Both the position numbers and the translations under genes were made by a program. The notes under the pieces are model-generated. The model saw nothing but the letters and a program-made list of their open reading frames with translations, did no database searches and had not been told where the DNA came from. Shown here piece after piece: positions 1-7,316 of a stretch of DNA of 30,634 nucleotides (positions are counted from its first letter, which is position 1; every line of letters begins with the position of its first letter). Source of the DNA: Pseudomonadota bacterium (GTDB taxonomy: Bacteria; Myxococcota_A; Polyangia; Polyangiales; Polyangiaceae); assembly GCA_023418705.1 (NCBI GenBank), contig JAEZYZ010000081.1:1-30634 (forward strand), written 5' to 3'.

Positions 1-164
1 TAGGCGTAGAGGGTCGCGCAAGCGCGGGCGCGATGGATGCCCCGCTCTTCCACCTCCCCGAGGTGCGCGAGCAGGTCGGCGAGGGTGACGTTGGAGCGCG
101 CCGTGAGCCGACGCACGGCAGCGTGAAGATCGTCATTGGACAGAGAGCTCAACGAGAATCCCAT
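1..164 (-). CDS. HNH endonuclease-family protein, N-terminus (partial at window edge)
   Basis: Reading the reverse strand from the ATG at 164 gives an open frame to the window edge that begins MGFSLSSLSNDDLHAAVRRL and continues with ADLLAHLGEVEERGIH and CATLYA. This is the usual opening of the multicopy myxobacterial HNH-motif family (DUF222-like N-terminus): a SLSxDxL helix, a region ending in LLAHLxEVExR, then a Cys-containing segment that leads to SLFAYC in relatives. The catalytic HNH part would lie beyond the left edge and is not visible. ATG 164 is preferred because AAGGA sits just upstream; an in-frame ATG at 191 is the alternative. The family is known from sequence surveys but poorly characterised, and nuclease activity here is inferred. 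Confidence 0.72.
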   Translation of the reverse strand, partial: MGFSLSSLSNDDLHAAVRRLTARSNVTLADLLAHLGEVEERGIHRARACATLYA

Positions 165-350
165 GAGATCCTTATACACCCTGGATTTCATGCCCTGAGG
201 ATGCGTGCTGTCGAGCTCGCGGCCACGCTGACAATCTCGCGAGTCGAATGGCTCACGAAAAGCCACTACAGCCGCCGCTGGGCGGGCAAGCAGCGCTCTT
301 CGGACAGCGGCGCCGATCCAGCGGGCGCTCTGGCAGCGAATCGTGTCAAG

Positions 351-380
351 CTCAATCGACCTCAATCGACGTCGATCGAC
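351..380. repeat. Three tandem 10-bp units
   Basis: CTCAATCGAC occurs twice in direct succession (351-360, 361-370), followed by the variant GTCGATCGAC (371-380), which is itself a perfect palindrome. One helical turn per unit would place the same bases on one face of the DNA, as in a regulator-binding array. No protein is known to bind it; the regulatory idea is inference. Confidence 0.45.
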
Positions 381-570
381 ATGGATGGGTGAAGGTCTGC
401 GCTACGCGCTTCGGCTAGTGCAGACCGTGCGCCACCTCTTCGCCCGCTGCCCCAAGGATCACCGATGCCCAGCTACAATCCGACCCTGCTCCCGGAGCCA
501 ATCCGGTCGCCAGAGCTGCGCGGAAAACAGAGAACGTCTAGAGCGCCGAGCGGTGAGCATAGGAGAGGCT

Positions 571-621
571 ATCCCGCTGCATCGGGGCCCTCACCCCGAG
601 GGGGCGCCGATGCAGCGGGAT
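571..621. terminator. Strong inverted repeat / stem-loop, possible terminator of the GNAT gene
   Basis: ATCCCGCTGCATCGG (571-585) is repeated as its exact reverse complement at 607-621, giving a 15-bp stem. The loop contains a smaller hairpin, CCCTC (588-592) with GAGGG (598-602). It lies about 30 bp beyond the stop of the leftward GNAT gene, where a transcription terminator would be expected. No T-run follows on the minus strand, so it is at best a non-canonical terminator; a protein-binding or recombination site is also possible. Confidence 0.5.
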
Positions 622-648
622 CTCCGGTCTGGCAAACAGCCCGGCGCT

Positions 649-1374
649 CTAGGGCAACGCCCGGTTGATCTCGCCGAGCGAGCTGCGCTGCCGGCCGTCG
701 GCGTCGAAGTTGTCCGGAGAAAGCCAGCGGCGAAAGTTCGCCGCGATGGATGGCCACTCGTGATCGAGGAGCGAGAACCAATGGGTGTCCCGATTGCGCC
801 CCTTCACGACCTTATGCTGATAGAACGTGCCTTCGTAGCTGAAGCCGAGCCGGCCCGCGGCCCGCTGAGAATCTTCGTTGCGAGCGTGGCACTTCCACTC
901 GCAGCGGCGGTACCCAAGGCCCTCCATCGCGTAGTTGAGCAGCAGATAGAACGCCTCGGTCGTCGCGCGGGTGTTCTGCGCTCGGGTGCTGATGTTGAGA
1001 TGGCCAAGCTCGATGCTGCCGTGCTCGGGGCGCACTTCCATCAGGGCCGCCATCCCTTCCGTCCTGCCCGATGACGAGGGACGCACGGCGAAGAACAAGG
1101 GATCGTCGGCGGGCGCGATCTGCTCCAACCACTGGGCGAAGAGGTCGAAGGTCGCGAAGGGCCCGTAAGGCAGATAACGCCAGACCCGTTCGCGGTCGGG
1201 GTCTCCGTGGAGCAACGGATAGAGGTCGGCCGCGTCGCGAGCCGGATTGAGCGGCTCGACCGTCACCCAGTGTCCCTGCAGGGTGGAGGGGGCGGGTTTC
1301 GGCCGCGGCAGCGGCGCGAGGATCGCGTCGTCTCGAAGCTCGCGTCGACGGGTGTGCAGCAGGGGCGGGGCCAT
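649..1374 (-). CDS. GNAT family N-acetyltransferase (RimJ/RimL type)
   Basis: Predicted cytosolic protein of 241 residues that would transfer an acetyl group from acetyl-CoA to an amine or protein N-terminus. The GNAT fold spans about residues 32-205: an opening strand HWVTVEPLNPARD, a central strand before GHLNIS, the acetyl-CoA loop region QNTRATTEAFYLLLNYA, the strand YRRCEWKCHARNEDSQRAA, and the closing GFSYEGTFYQHKVVKGR, as in the Acetyltransf_3/RimJ-RimL group. ATG 1374 was chosen because the region further upstream is repetitive and non-conserved; there is no clear ribosome-binding site, so the first 30 residues are uncertain. The gene stands alone. The substrate cannot be told from sequence. 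Confidence 0.85.
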   Translation of the reverse strand: MAPPLLHTRRRELRDDAILAPLPRPKPAPSTLQGHWVTVEPLNPARDAADLYPLLHGDPDRERVWRYLPYGPFATFDLFAQWLEQIAPADDPLFFAVRPSSSGRTEGMAALMEVRPEHGSIELGHLNISTRAQNTRATTEAFYLLLNYAMEGLGYRRCEWKCHARNEDSQRAAGRLGFSYEGTFYQHKVVKGRNRDTHWFSLLDHEWPSIAANFRRWLSPDNFDADGRQRSSLGEINRALP

Positions 1375-1480
1375 GAGCAGATGGAGGCGGAGCCTACCGC
1401 AGGTCCGACACCGAGCGCAGCCAGCCCCAAGCAGGAGCGCCCCCCACTCCCCCCGCACGTGCCGCTGGGCCTCCGCTCTC

Positions 1481-1582
1481 CGGTCGAGCGGCGTCGCTCC
1501 CGGTCAAGCAGCGTCGCTCTCCGGTCGAGCGGCGTCGCTCCCGGTCGAGCGGCGTCGCTCCCGGTCGAAGCGGCGTCGCTGG
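1481..1582. repeat. Five tandem 20-21-bp repeats, each a near-palindrome
   Basis: Units begin at 1481, 1501, 1522, 1542 and 1562, with consensus CGGTCGAGCGGCGTCGCTCC. Units 1, 3 and 4 are identical, unit 2 has two substitutions and an extra base, and unit 5 has an extra A and a changed end. Each unit contains GAGCG-GCGT-CGCTC, able to form a small hairpin. The array lies between two divergent genes, GNAT to the left and a lipoprotein to the right, and could hold both promoters. There are no spacers as in CRISPR and no sign of coding use. Confidence 0.8.
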
Positions 1583-1652
1583 GGTCGAGAGGCCCGCGGG
1601 CGTCGCAAATTTGCCGCATTGACCTCGCCAGGGTCGGGCTTACCTCGGTAGT

Positions 1653-1658
1653 AGGAGG
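1653..1658 (+). promoter_or_regulatory. Strong ribosome-binding site of the repeat lipoprotein
   Basis: AGGAGG lies 8 bases before the ATG at 1667. It is one of the few textbook Shine-Dalgarno sequences in the window and fixes this start, implying efficient translation of the lipoprotein. Confidence 0.8.
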
Positions 1659-1666
1659 ATCTCGCC

Positions 1667-2053
1667 ATGCGACGCATTCCCTTGTTCTTCGTGTTGGCGG
1701 CCGCGGCGGCGGCGGGCTGTGAGCGGACGGAGCGCGCCATCGAAGAGGAGGCGGCCGAACCGGCGCGGGAGCCGCCACCAGGGGAAGCGGACGAACGGAG
1801 CCCGCAGAGCGGCCGGGACGTGGGAGGTGGCGCCCGTGAGGTCGGCCGCACGCTCGGCGAAGCGGCCGTCGACGTGAAGCAGGGGGCGAAGCGCGCGGGG
1901 CGCGAAATCAAAGAGGGAGCGACCGAGGCGGGGCGCGACATCAAAGAGGGAGCGAGCGAGGCGGTGCGCACGCTCGACGAGGTCGGTGAAGATCTCGAGC
2001 AGGGCTTTCAAGAGGGCGTCCGCGAAGGCGAGCAGGACGGCCCGCGCGAGTAG
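1667..2053 (+). CDS. Small lipoprotein built of 11-residue repeats
   Basis: A 128-residue predicted lipoprotein. Residues 1-17 form a short signal peptide (MRRIPLFFVL then alanines) ending in AAGC, with Cys18 as lipidation site. The rest is highly charged and free of hydrophobic segments. Residues about 50-125 follow an 11-residue rhythm, seen best in REIKEGATEAG / RDIKEGASEAV, typical of long amphipathic helices of LEA or apolipoprotein type. Two consecutive 33-bp DNA units (1895-1927, 1928-1960) encode part of this and differ at only two bases. It is probably anchored to the inner leaflet of the outer membrane. I recognise no named family; a role in membrane association or stress protection would be a guess. 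Confidence 0.82.
   Translation: MRRIPLFFVLAAAAAAGCERTERAIEEEAAEPAREPPPGEADERSPQSGRDVGGGAREVGRTLGEAAVDVKQGAKRAGREIKEGATEAGRDIKEGASEAVRTLDEVGEDLEQGFQEGVREGEQDGPRE
1895..1960 (+). repeat. Two tandem 33-bp coding repeats
   Basis: 1895-1927 and 1928-1960 match at 31 of 33 positions and equal eleven codons each. The near-identity at DNA level, including synonymous positions, points to recent duplication or conversion inside the lipoprotein gene. Confidence 0.85.
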
Positions 2054-2127
2054 CGCCCTCCCGCACGCGTGCTGGCGCCGAGCAGCGACGCGCCAGCGCC
2101 AGGACGCAAGAGGACGGACACAAAAGA

Positions 2128-2157
2128 AAAGCGCGGACCCGAGAAGGTCCGCGCTTT
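2128..2157 (-). terminator. Intrinsic terminator of the Bax-inhibitor-1 gene
   Basis: AAAGCGCGGACC (2128-2139) and GGTCCGCGCTTT (2146-2157) form a perfect 12-bp stem with a 6-base loop. Read leftward, the stem is followed by TTTTCTTTTG, the T-rich tail of a classical rho-independent terminator. It starts 20 bp after the stop of the leftward gene. Read rightward there is no T-tract, so it would serve the convergent lipoprotein gene poorly. Confidence 0.88.
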
Positions 2158-2176
2158 CGAGTGTCCGGACGCGAGC

Positions 2177-2869
2177 TCAGTCGCGCGACGCCAAGAACAG
2201 GCGCAGCACGTACCAGAACATCAGCGCGACCGAGGCGAACAGCTGCAGGGCGGCGCCGACGTAGCGGTCCTCCGGGTAGTGGTGCAGCACGTTCGACGTG
2301 TCGTACAGGATCGCCGCGCCGGCCAGGCCCACCATCGCCACGCTGAAGAACGTGCCGAGCTGGAAGCCGAACACCACGCCAGCGACGATGAGCACCATCG
2401 CGACGATGAACGCCCAGCGCAGGATGCCACCGAGGAAGGAGAAATCCTTGCGCGTCTTGAAGACGACCGCGGTCAGCCCCGCGAACCCGAGGATGGTCAC
2501 GAGCGCCGCGCTCTGGATGGCCCCAGGGGCGAACGCGTTCGCGATGTAGAGGAGCGGGACGAAGATGATGGCCTCGGCCAGCACGAACCCGCCGAGCGCC
2601 GCGTACTGAGCGGCCGACGACCTGGCGGTGTGCGCCACGTGGGTGCCGACCCAGCTCGCGATCATGAAGCCGCCCAGAACGAACAGCCAGTTTCGCCCGA
2701 GCGACATCGCGATCGCCTGGGCGACGCCCGTTTGGAACAGGACCACCTCGATGAGCGCGAACAGCACGATCGCGCCGAACAGGTGGTTATAGGTCCTGAC
2801 GATGAACTGGGCCCGTGTGTCGACGGTCGCCCTAGCGACGGCGGCATAGCCGGGAGCCTGATAACTCAT
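2177..2869 (-). CDS. Bax inhibitor-1 / YccA family membrane protein
   Basis: A 230-residue inner-membrane protein of the BI-1/TMBIM family, with about seven hydrophobic helices after a short cytosolic N-terminus (MSYQAPGYAAVARATVDTRA). Family marks are FIVRTYNHLFGAI in the first helix, the glycine-rich LGGFVLAEAIIF, and the C-terminal VGLAGAAILYDTSNVLHHYP containing the conserved aspartate region linked to calcium leak in studied homologues. E. coli YccA modulates FtsH, and others act as pH-dependent ion leaks; which applies here is unknown. A GGAGG (CCTCC at 2880-2884 on the plus strand) precedes the ATG at suitable spacing, and a strong terminator follows. It is a single gene, divergent from recJ. 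Confidence 0.92.
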   Translation of the reverse strand: MSYQAPGYAAVARATVDTRAQFIVRTYNHLFGAIVLFALIEVVLFQTGVAQAIAMSLGRNWLFVLGGFMIASWVGTHVAHTARSSAAQYAALGGFVLAEAIIFVPLLYIANAFAPGAIQSAALVTILGFAGLTAVVFKTRKDFSFLGGILRWAFIVAMVLIVAGVVFGFQLGTFFSVAMVGLAGAAILYDTSNVLHHYPEDRYVGAALQLFASVALMFWYVLRLFLASRD

Positions 2870-3140
2870 TGCGAATCACCCTCCATCAACGGATGCATGT
2901 CTTGAGCGGGACACTTCGTGGCGACCCTCGGCAGAGATGCCAAGGATTCGAGTCAGAGTAGAAAACCAGCACGACAGTAGCACGGCCAATCTGCAGACGC
3001 CGCTCCCTGCGCACAAGTGCGCGGGTTCCCGCCGCTTTCTGACAGTTCCGCCGACCCCCGGTCCGGGACGCTCGCGCGCTGGCCGCCCTCCTCTCGCCCG
3101 TTGACAGGGCGGAGGGCCCCATGGTCGAAAGGCTTCGGGC

Positions 3141-4874
3141 ATGGCGCAGGCGCTCGTATCCGTCGATCCGTTCGGACACTCCGAGGAGGGCGGCGGCACC
3201 GGGCTGCGGGCGGCGCCAAGCGCCGAGGCATGCTCGCCGGAGGCCCGGCGGTTCGCCCGCGCGCTCGGCGTGAGCGTGACGGCGGCGGACCTGCTGCTCC
3301 GCCGTGGTCTTGGCGCCGTCGACGAAGCGCGTCGCTTCCTCGAGCCCAAGCTGGCACACCTCACGGCACCCGACGGCATGGTCGACCGCGTGGTGGCGGC
3401 GCGGCGGCTTGCCAAGGCCGTGCGCGACCACGAGCGGGTCTGCGTGTTCGGCGACTACGACTGCGACGGGATCACCGCCGCCGCCATCCTGACCGACGTG
3501 CTGCGGACGCTCGGAGGCGACGTCGTGTCGCTGATCGCCAGCCGCTTCGAAGGGGGGTACGGCGTGTCTCCCGAGGCGGTCGACCGGATCGTGGCCTCTG
3601 GGGCGAAGTTGTTGGTGACCTGCGACTGTGGCTCGTCCGATCACCCGACCTTGGCCGAGGTCGTCGCTCGCGGCATCGACGTGATCGTCATCGACCATCA
3701 CCTGGTGCCCGCCGAGCCGTTGCCGGCGATGGCTTTCCTCAACCCTCACCGCCCCGACTGCGGGTTTCCGTACAAGGGCCTGGCGTCGTGTGGGCTCGCC
3801 TTTTCGGTGGCGGCCGCGCTGCGCCGTGAGCTCGACGTCGCGCTCGATCTGCGGGGCCTGCTCGATCTGGTGGCGATCGGCACCATCGCGGACGTCGCGC
3901 CGCTCGACGGGGACAACCGCGCGCTGGTGCGGGCCGGGCTGCGCCAGCTCGAGCGGTCGCAGCGACCTGGGGTGGTGGCGCTGCTCGAGGCGTGCGAGCT
4001 CGGGTCCGGGGTCGCGCTCAGCGCGCGCGACGTGGCGTTCCGGATCGCGCCCCGCATCAACGCGCCGGGGCGCCTCGGGTCGGCGGAGCTGTCGCTCGAG
4101 CTCTTGCTGAGCCGCACCGTCGAGCAGGCTCGCGAGCTCGCCGAGGCGGTCGAGCGTGCCTCCGAAGAGCGCCGCGCGCTGCAACAGAACATGCTCGCCG
4201 AGGCGCTGGAGGAGATCGAGCAGCAGGGCTACGCCGCTCGCCCGGCCATCGTGCTTGGGCGGCCCGGCTGGAATCACGGCATCGTCGGCATCGTCGCCGG
4301 GCGCCTTGCCGACCGTTTCGCCAAGCCCGCGATCGTGGTCGGGTTCGACGGGGCTCGCGGCCGGGGGTCGGTGCGTGGCCCGGCGGGAGCGCGGCTGCAC
4401 GACGCGCTGCGGGGCTGCTCCGAGGTGCTGTTGCGGTTTGGCGGGCATCAGGCGGCCGCCGGGGTGGAGGTCGAGCTTGGGCGGCTGGAGGAGCTGCGGC
4501 AGCGCTTCGAGCGGGCGTGCGAGCGTGCTCCTCTGGGCGCTCCCGTCGAGCGCCCGCCCGTCACGTTGCTCGACCCGGAGGACGATCTGCTGCAGGTGGT
4601 CAAGGATCTCCGCGCGTTCGAGCCCTGCGGGGAGCAGAACCCTGCGCCGAAGCTCGGCGTGCAGGCGAAGGTTGCGCTGTCGCGCGAGGTGCGCGGCGGT
4701 CACCTGAAGCTCGAGCTGGAGCTGCCGGGCGGGCGCCGCCTGTCCGCGTTCGGGCCCTCCTTGGGCGGCCGGGCGGCGTCGCTGGGACAGGAAGTGCTCG
4801 TGATCGGCCAGCTCCGGCCCGATCGTTGGCGAGGCGGCGACGCGGTCGAGCTCGGGGTGGAACAGATCGTCTGA
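3141..4874 (+). CDS. recJ: Single-stranded-DNA-specific exonuclease RecJ
   Basis: A 577-residue 5'-3' single-strand DNA exonuclease used in RecF-type recombination, mismatch repair and base-excision repair, acting in the cytosol with Mn/Mg. The DHH-family motifs are complete: DYDCDG (Asp105, 107, 109), the TCDCG loop (Asp162), DHH at 185-187, and in the DHHA1 domain GGHQAAAG at 434-441. The C-terminal OB-fold (about 460-577) contains FEPCGEQNPAP, usual for RecJ. Length matches the bacterial family. The ATG at 3141 lacks a strong ribosome-binding site, and the first 30 residues are variable in relatives. The stop is close to or overlaps the next gene's start region, so recJ and mlaF may be cotranscribed. 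Confidence 0.96.
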   Translation: MAQALVSVDPFGHSEEGGGTGLRAAPSAEACSPEARRFARALGVSVTAADLLLRRGLGAVDEARRFLEPKLAHLTAPDGMVDRVVAARRLAKAVRDHERVCVFGDYDCDGITAAAILTDVLRTLGGDVVSLIASRFEGGYGVSPEAVDRIVASGAKLLVTCDCGSSDHPTLAEVVARGIDVIVIDHHLVPAEPLPAMAFLNPHRPDCGFPYKGLASCGLAFSVAAALRRELDVALDLRGLLDLVAIGTIADVAPLDGDNRALVRAGLRQLERSQRPGVVALLEACELGSGVALSARDVAFRIAPRINAPGRLGSAELSLELLLSRTVEQARELAEAVERASEERRALQQNMLAEALEEIEQQGYAARPAIVLGRPGWNHGIVGIVAGRLADRFAKPAIVVGFDGARGRGSVRGPAGARLHDALRGCSEVLLRFGGHQAAAGVEVELGRLEELRQRFERACERAPLGAPVERPPVTLLDPEDDLLQVVKDLRAFEPCGEQNPAPKLGVQAKVALSREVRGGHLKLELELPGGRRLSAFGPSLGGRAASLGQEVLVIGQLRPDRWRGGDAVELGVEQIV

Positions 4875-4908
4875 TGTGGGGGTTTTGGGAGCTTTCGAGG
4901 CGAGCCGC

Positions 4909-5691
4909 GTGACGTCCGAGGTTTTGATCCGCTTCAGCGGAGTGAAAAAAGCATTCGGGCCGAAGATCGTCTACTCGGGCCTGGACCTGGAGGTGCGACG
5001 TGGCGAGGCGCTGACCATCCTTGGGGGCTCGGGGGTGGGCAAGAGTGTGATGCTCAAGATGCTCATCGGGCTGCTGCGACCCGACCGGGGCAGCATCGTC
5101 TTCGACGGCGAAGAGGTGACCGAGATGGGCGAGCAGCGCCTGAGCCGCGTGCGGCAGCGGATCGCGATGCTGTTTCAGAGCGGCGCCCTGTTCGACTCCG
5201 TCACCGTCGGGGAGAACGTCGCGTATGCCCTCGAGGAGCACTTTCGCTACAAGATGACGCGGGCGGAAATCCGCGAGCGAGTGGCCTGGGCGCTCGGGTT
5301 GGTGGACCTGCCCGGCATCGAGGCGATGCGCCCGAGCGACCTCTCCGGCGGCATGCGCAAGCGGGTCGGGCTCGCGCGTGCGATCGCCGTCCAGCCGGAG
5401 GTGGTGCTGTACGACGAACCCACCACGGGCCTCGATCCGATCAACACGGCGCGGGTGAACCACCTCATCACGGGCCTCAAGTCGAAGCTCAGCATCACGA
5501 GCATCGTCGTGACCCACGACATGAAGAGCGCCTTCGCCATCAGTGATCGACTCGCGATGGTGCACAGCGGTCGCATCATCCAGACCGGTACGGTGGCCGA
5601 GTTTCAGTCCTCCTCGGACCCGCGGGTGTCGGACTTCATCGAGGGGCGCGCCCCGGTCAAAGAGGACGTGGAGACCTTGCTCAACGCCTGA
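4909..5691 (+). CDS. mlaF: MlaF-like ABC transporter ATP-binding protein (phospholipid trafficking)
   Basis: Cytosolic ATPase expected to power an MCE-type lipid transporter between the membranes. With the GTG start at 4909 (260 residues), Walker A is GGSGVGKS (Lys45), the signature is LSGGMRKR (145-152), Walker B is VVLYDEPTTGLD (catalytic Glu170), and the switch His is His203 in VVTHDM. LSGGMRKRVGLARA and FQSGALFDSVTVGENV are hallmarks of the MlaF/Ttg2A group. GAGG lies 8 bases upstream of GTG 4909; a GTG at 4876, next to the recJ stop, would add 11 residues. The gene precedes an mlaD-like MCE gene. The MlaE-type permease that normally partners it is not in the window, so it must be elsewhere. 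Confidence 0.88.
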   Translation: MTSEVLIRFSGVKKAFGPKIVYSGLDLEVRRGEALTILGGSGVGKSVMLKMLIGLLRPDRGSIVFDGEEVTEMGEQRLSRVRQRIAMLFQSGALFDSVTVGENVAYALEEHFRYKMTRAEIRERVAWALGLVDLPGIEAMRPSDLSGGMRKRVGLARAIAVQPEVVLYDEPTTGLDPINTARVNHLITGLKSKLSITSIVVTHDMKSAFAISDRLAMVHSGRIIQTGTVAEFQSSSDPRVSDFIEGRAPVKEDVETLLNA

Positions 5692-5975
5692 GCCGGGCGC
5701 CCCGGGGGGCGTTCGGGTCGAGCGCGCGGAGCCCGAGGGTCTGGCCGACGGGTGCTTTTTCCTTGGCAAAGTCATCGTCCCTGCTCCAAGGCCGCACGTC
5801 TGGCGACAACCCCTCACCGGCCCGTGGCCGAGCGGCGGCCGGCCGGTTCCCCCGGGGGGAGGCCGGCACGGCTGGGGCCACAGGCTGGCGCGCAGGCGGC
5901 CGAACAACGCCCCCGAAGGGCGGCTCGGGGCGTGACGTGGGCGCCGGGATGAGTAAGGATCGACAGGACTAACTC
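5692..5975. other. Intergenic region with GC-rich hairpins between mlaF and mlaD
   Basis: No gene is seen in these 284 bases. Immediately after the mlaF stop, CGCCCC (5698-5703) and GGGGCG (5706-5711) can form a tight hairpin. A second larger one follows at 5838-5867, where GCCGGCC (5838-5844) pairs with GGCCGGC (5861-5867) around an inner TCCC/GGGA stem. Neither has a downstream T-run. They could partly terminate or protect the mRNA, setting the ratio of MlaF to MlaD. Confidence 0.5.
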
Positions 5976-7160
5976 ATGCTGTCTTCGCGGGAGATAAAGG
6001 TCGGCGCGTTCGTCTTCTTGGGCCTGTTGGTGATTGGCGTCATCATTTTCATGATCGGGCAGGAGCGCCAGCTTTTCAAAACCAAGAACGAGTACAAGGC
6101 GGTGTTCGAGAACGTCGGCGGCTTGCGGCGTGGATCCACGGTGCAAATGGGCGGCGTGGATGTCGGGAGCGTCGGCAACGTCGCCTACTCGTCCGACCCG
6201 AAGGACGACCGCATCTACGTGACCTTTCACGTGGTGGACGACGAGTCGCGACGCATCCGGCGCGACAGCGTGGCGACGATCGAAGGCAAAGGCCTGCTCG
6301 GGGACAAGATGATCGTCATCACACCGGGCAGCGCGAACGTCGAGCGCGTGCCCCCTGGAGGCGTCGTCAAGACCAAGCCGCCGCAAGACTTCGGCGAGAT
6401 GTTGAAGCAGGTCGGCAACGTGAGCGCCAAGGCCGAGGCGATCATGGAGAACCTCGAGCGGACCACGCAGACGTTTGCCGACGAGAAGTTCAATCAGGAC
6501 GTCAAATCGGGGATGGAGTCGCTGTCGAACGTGCTGCGCTCGATGGACGAGGGCAAAGGCTACGTTCCGAAGCTGCTCCACGACGAGGCGGAAGCGGAGC
6601 GGCTCTCGCGCACCATCCAGAACCTCGAGCGCGCCACGGCGGAGCTCAATCAGACGCTGCGAGGAGTCAACGACATCGTCGCGCGGGTTCAAAAGGGCCC
6701 CGGCTTCGTCCACGACGTCGTCTACGGTGAGGGGCCGAGCAAGACCATCGAGCAGTTCGGGGGCGCGGCGGAGGAGGTGCGGATCGCGCTCAAGGGCATC
6801 CGCGAGGGCAGCGGTATGGCTCGCGGCCTGCTCTACGGCGACGATCAGGGGTCGGGCGAGGTGATGGCCAACCTGAACGACGTCAGCCGCGACTTGAAGG
6901 AGATCGTGGCGGGCGTGCGCGCCGGCAAAGGGACGATCGGCGCGCTGCTGGTCGATCCCAGCGTTTACGAGGATCTCAAGCTGCTGCTCGGCAACGTGGA
7001 GCGGAACAAAACCTTGCGCGCCCTGGTTCGGTACTCCATCAAACGTGACGAGCAAAGCGCGCCCAGCGTCGAGGTCGCCGATCCGGCGCCCATCCAGGCA
7101 ACCCCCGCCGCTGGCAAGGCGTCCGGGAGCGTGTCCGCCGGTGAAGCGCTGCGCGACTGA
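5976..7160 (+). CDS. mlaD: MlaD-like MCE domain protein (lipid transporter substrate-binding subunit)
   Basis: A 394-residue protein anchored in the inner membrane by one helix (about residues 9-29, VGAFVFLGLLVIGVIIFMIG) with the rest periplasmic. The MCE domain covers about 38-118: EYKAVFENVGGLRRGSTVQMGGVDVGSV, then VTFHV and GLLGDKMIVITPGS, matching the MlaD/Ttg2C pattern in which hexameric rings bind phospholipid. A long helical region (130-350) contains repeated glycine-marked segments such as MDEGKGYVPKLLHD, REGSGMARGLLYGD and RAGKGTIGALLVDP. AGGA precedes ATG 5976 at normal spacing. It works with the ATPase encoded just upstream. Escherichia MlaD is about 180 residues, so the long tail resembles the larger delta-proteobacterial/Mce forms. 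Confidence 0.87.
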   Translation: MLSSREIKVGAFVFLGLLVIGVIIFMIGQERQLFKTKNEYKAVFENVGGLRRGSTVQMGGVDVGSVGNVAYSSDPKDDRIYVTFHVVDDESRRIRRDSVATIEGKGLLGDKMIVITPGSANVERVPPGGVVKTKPPQDFGEMLKQVGNVSAKAEAIMENLERTTQTFADEKFNQDVKSGMESLSNVLRSMDEGKGYVPKLLHDEAEAERLSRTIQNLERATAELNQTLRGVNDIVARVQKGPGFVHDVVYGEGPSKTIEQFGGAAEEVRIALKGIREGSGMARGLLYGDDQGSGEVMANLNDVSRDLKEIVAGVRAGKGTIGALLVDPSVYEDLKLLLGNVERNKTLRALVRYSIKRDEQSAPSVEVADPAPIQATPAAGKASGSVSAGEALRD

Positions 7161-7300
7161 GGTCTCGTCGAGCGTCGTGATCCGCCGGCTCGAGGGCCGT
7201 ATCCTGGCGGAGCTCGCCCGGGGCGGCGCTGCCGCAGGGCGCGCCCGCACGCTCGGGCCACGCCGGGCGTTTCCAGGGCGGCCGAAAAAGAAACCCACAT

Positions 7301-7306
7301 TATACT
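7301..7306 (+). promoter_or_regulatory. Probable -10 element just before the S41 protease gene
   Basis: TATACT lies 10 bases before the ATG at 7317, with no Shine-Dalgarno sequence between. If used as a -10 element the transcript would begin only a few bases before the start codon. No good -35 element is visible 16-18 bases upstream. Confidence 0.45.
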
Positions 7307-7316
7307 GGTCGTTCCC

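Larger units (their letters stand above)
165..648. other. Non-coding stretch with repeats
   Basis: No frame here has convincing protein similarity. The overlapping open frames on both strands have arginine- and proline-rich compositions typical of GC-rich non-coding or antisense DNA. The stretch holds a short tandem repeat at 351-380 and a strong inverted repeat at 571-621, described separately. It lies upstream of the partial HNH gene and beyond the 3' end of the GNAT gene, so the promoter of the HNH gene should be near 165-260. I saw no convincing -10/-35 pair there. Confidence 0.6.

Noticed and set aside
33..392. Plus-strand open frame of 119 codons
   Set aside because: Overlaps the HNH-family gene read on the minus strand, which has recognisable sequence; the plus frame has none.
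1481..1582. CRISPR-like array
   Set aside because: Units abut without spacers and there are no cas genes.
2886..4703. A 605-codon minus-strand open frame
   Set aside because: Antisense to recJ, whose DHH and GGH motifs are complete.
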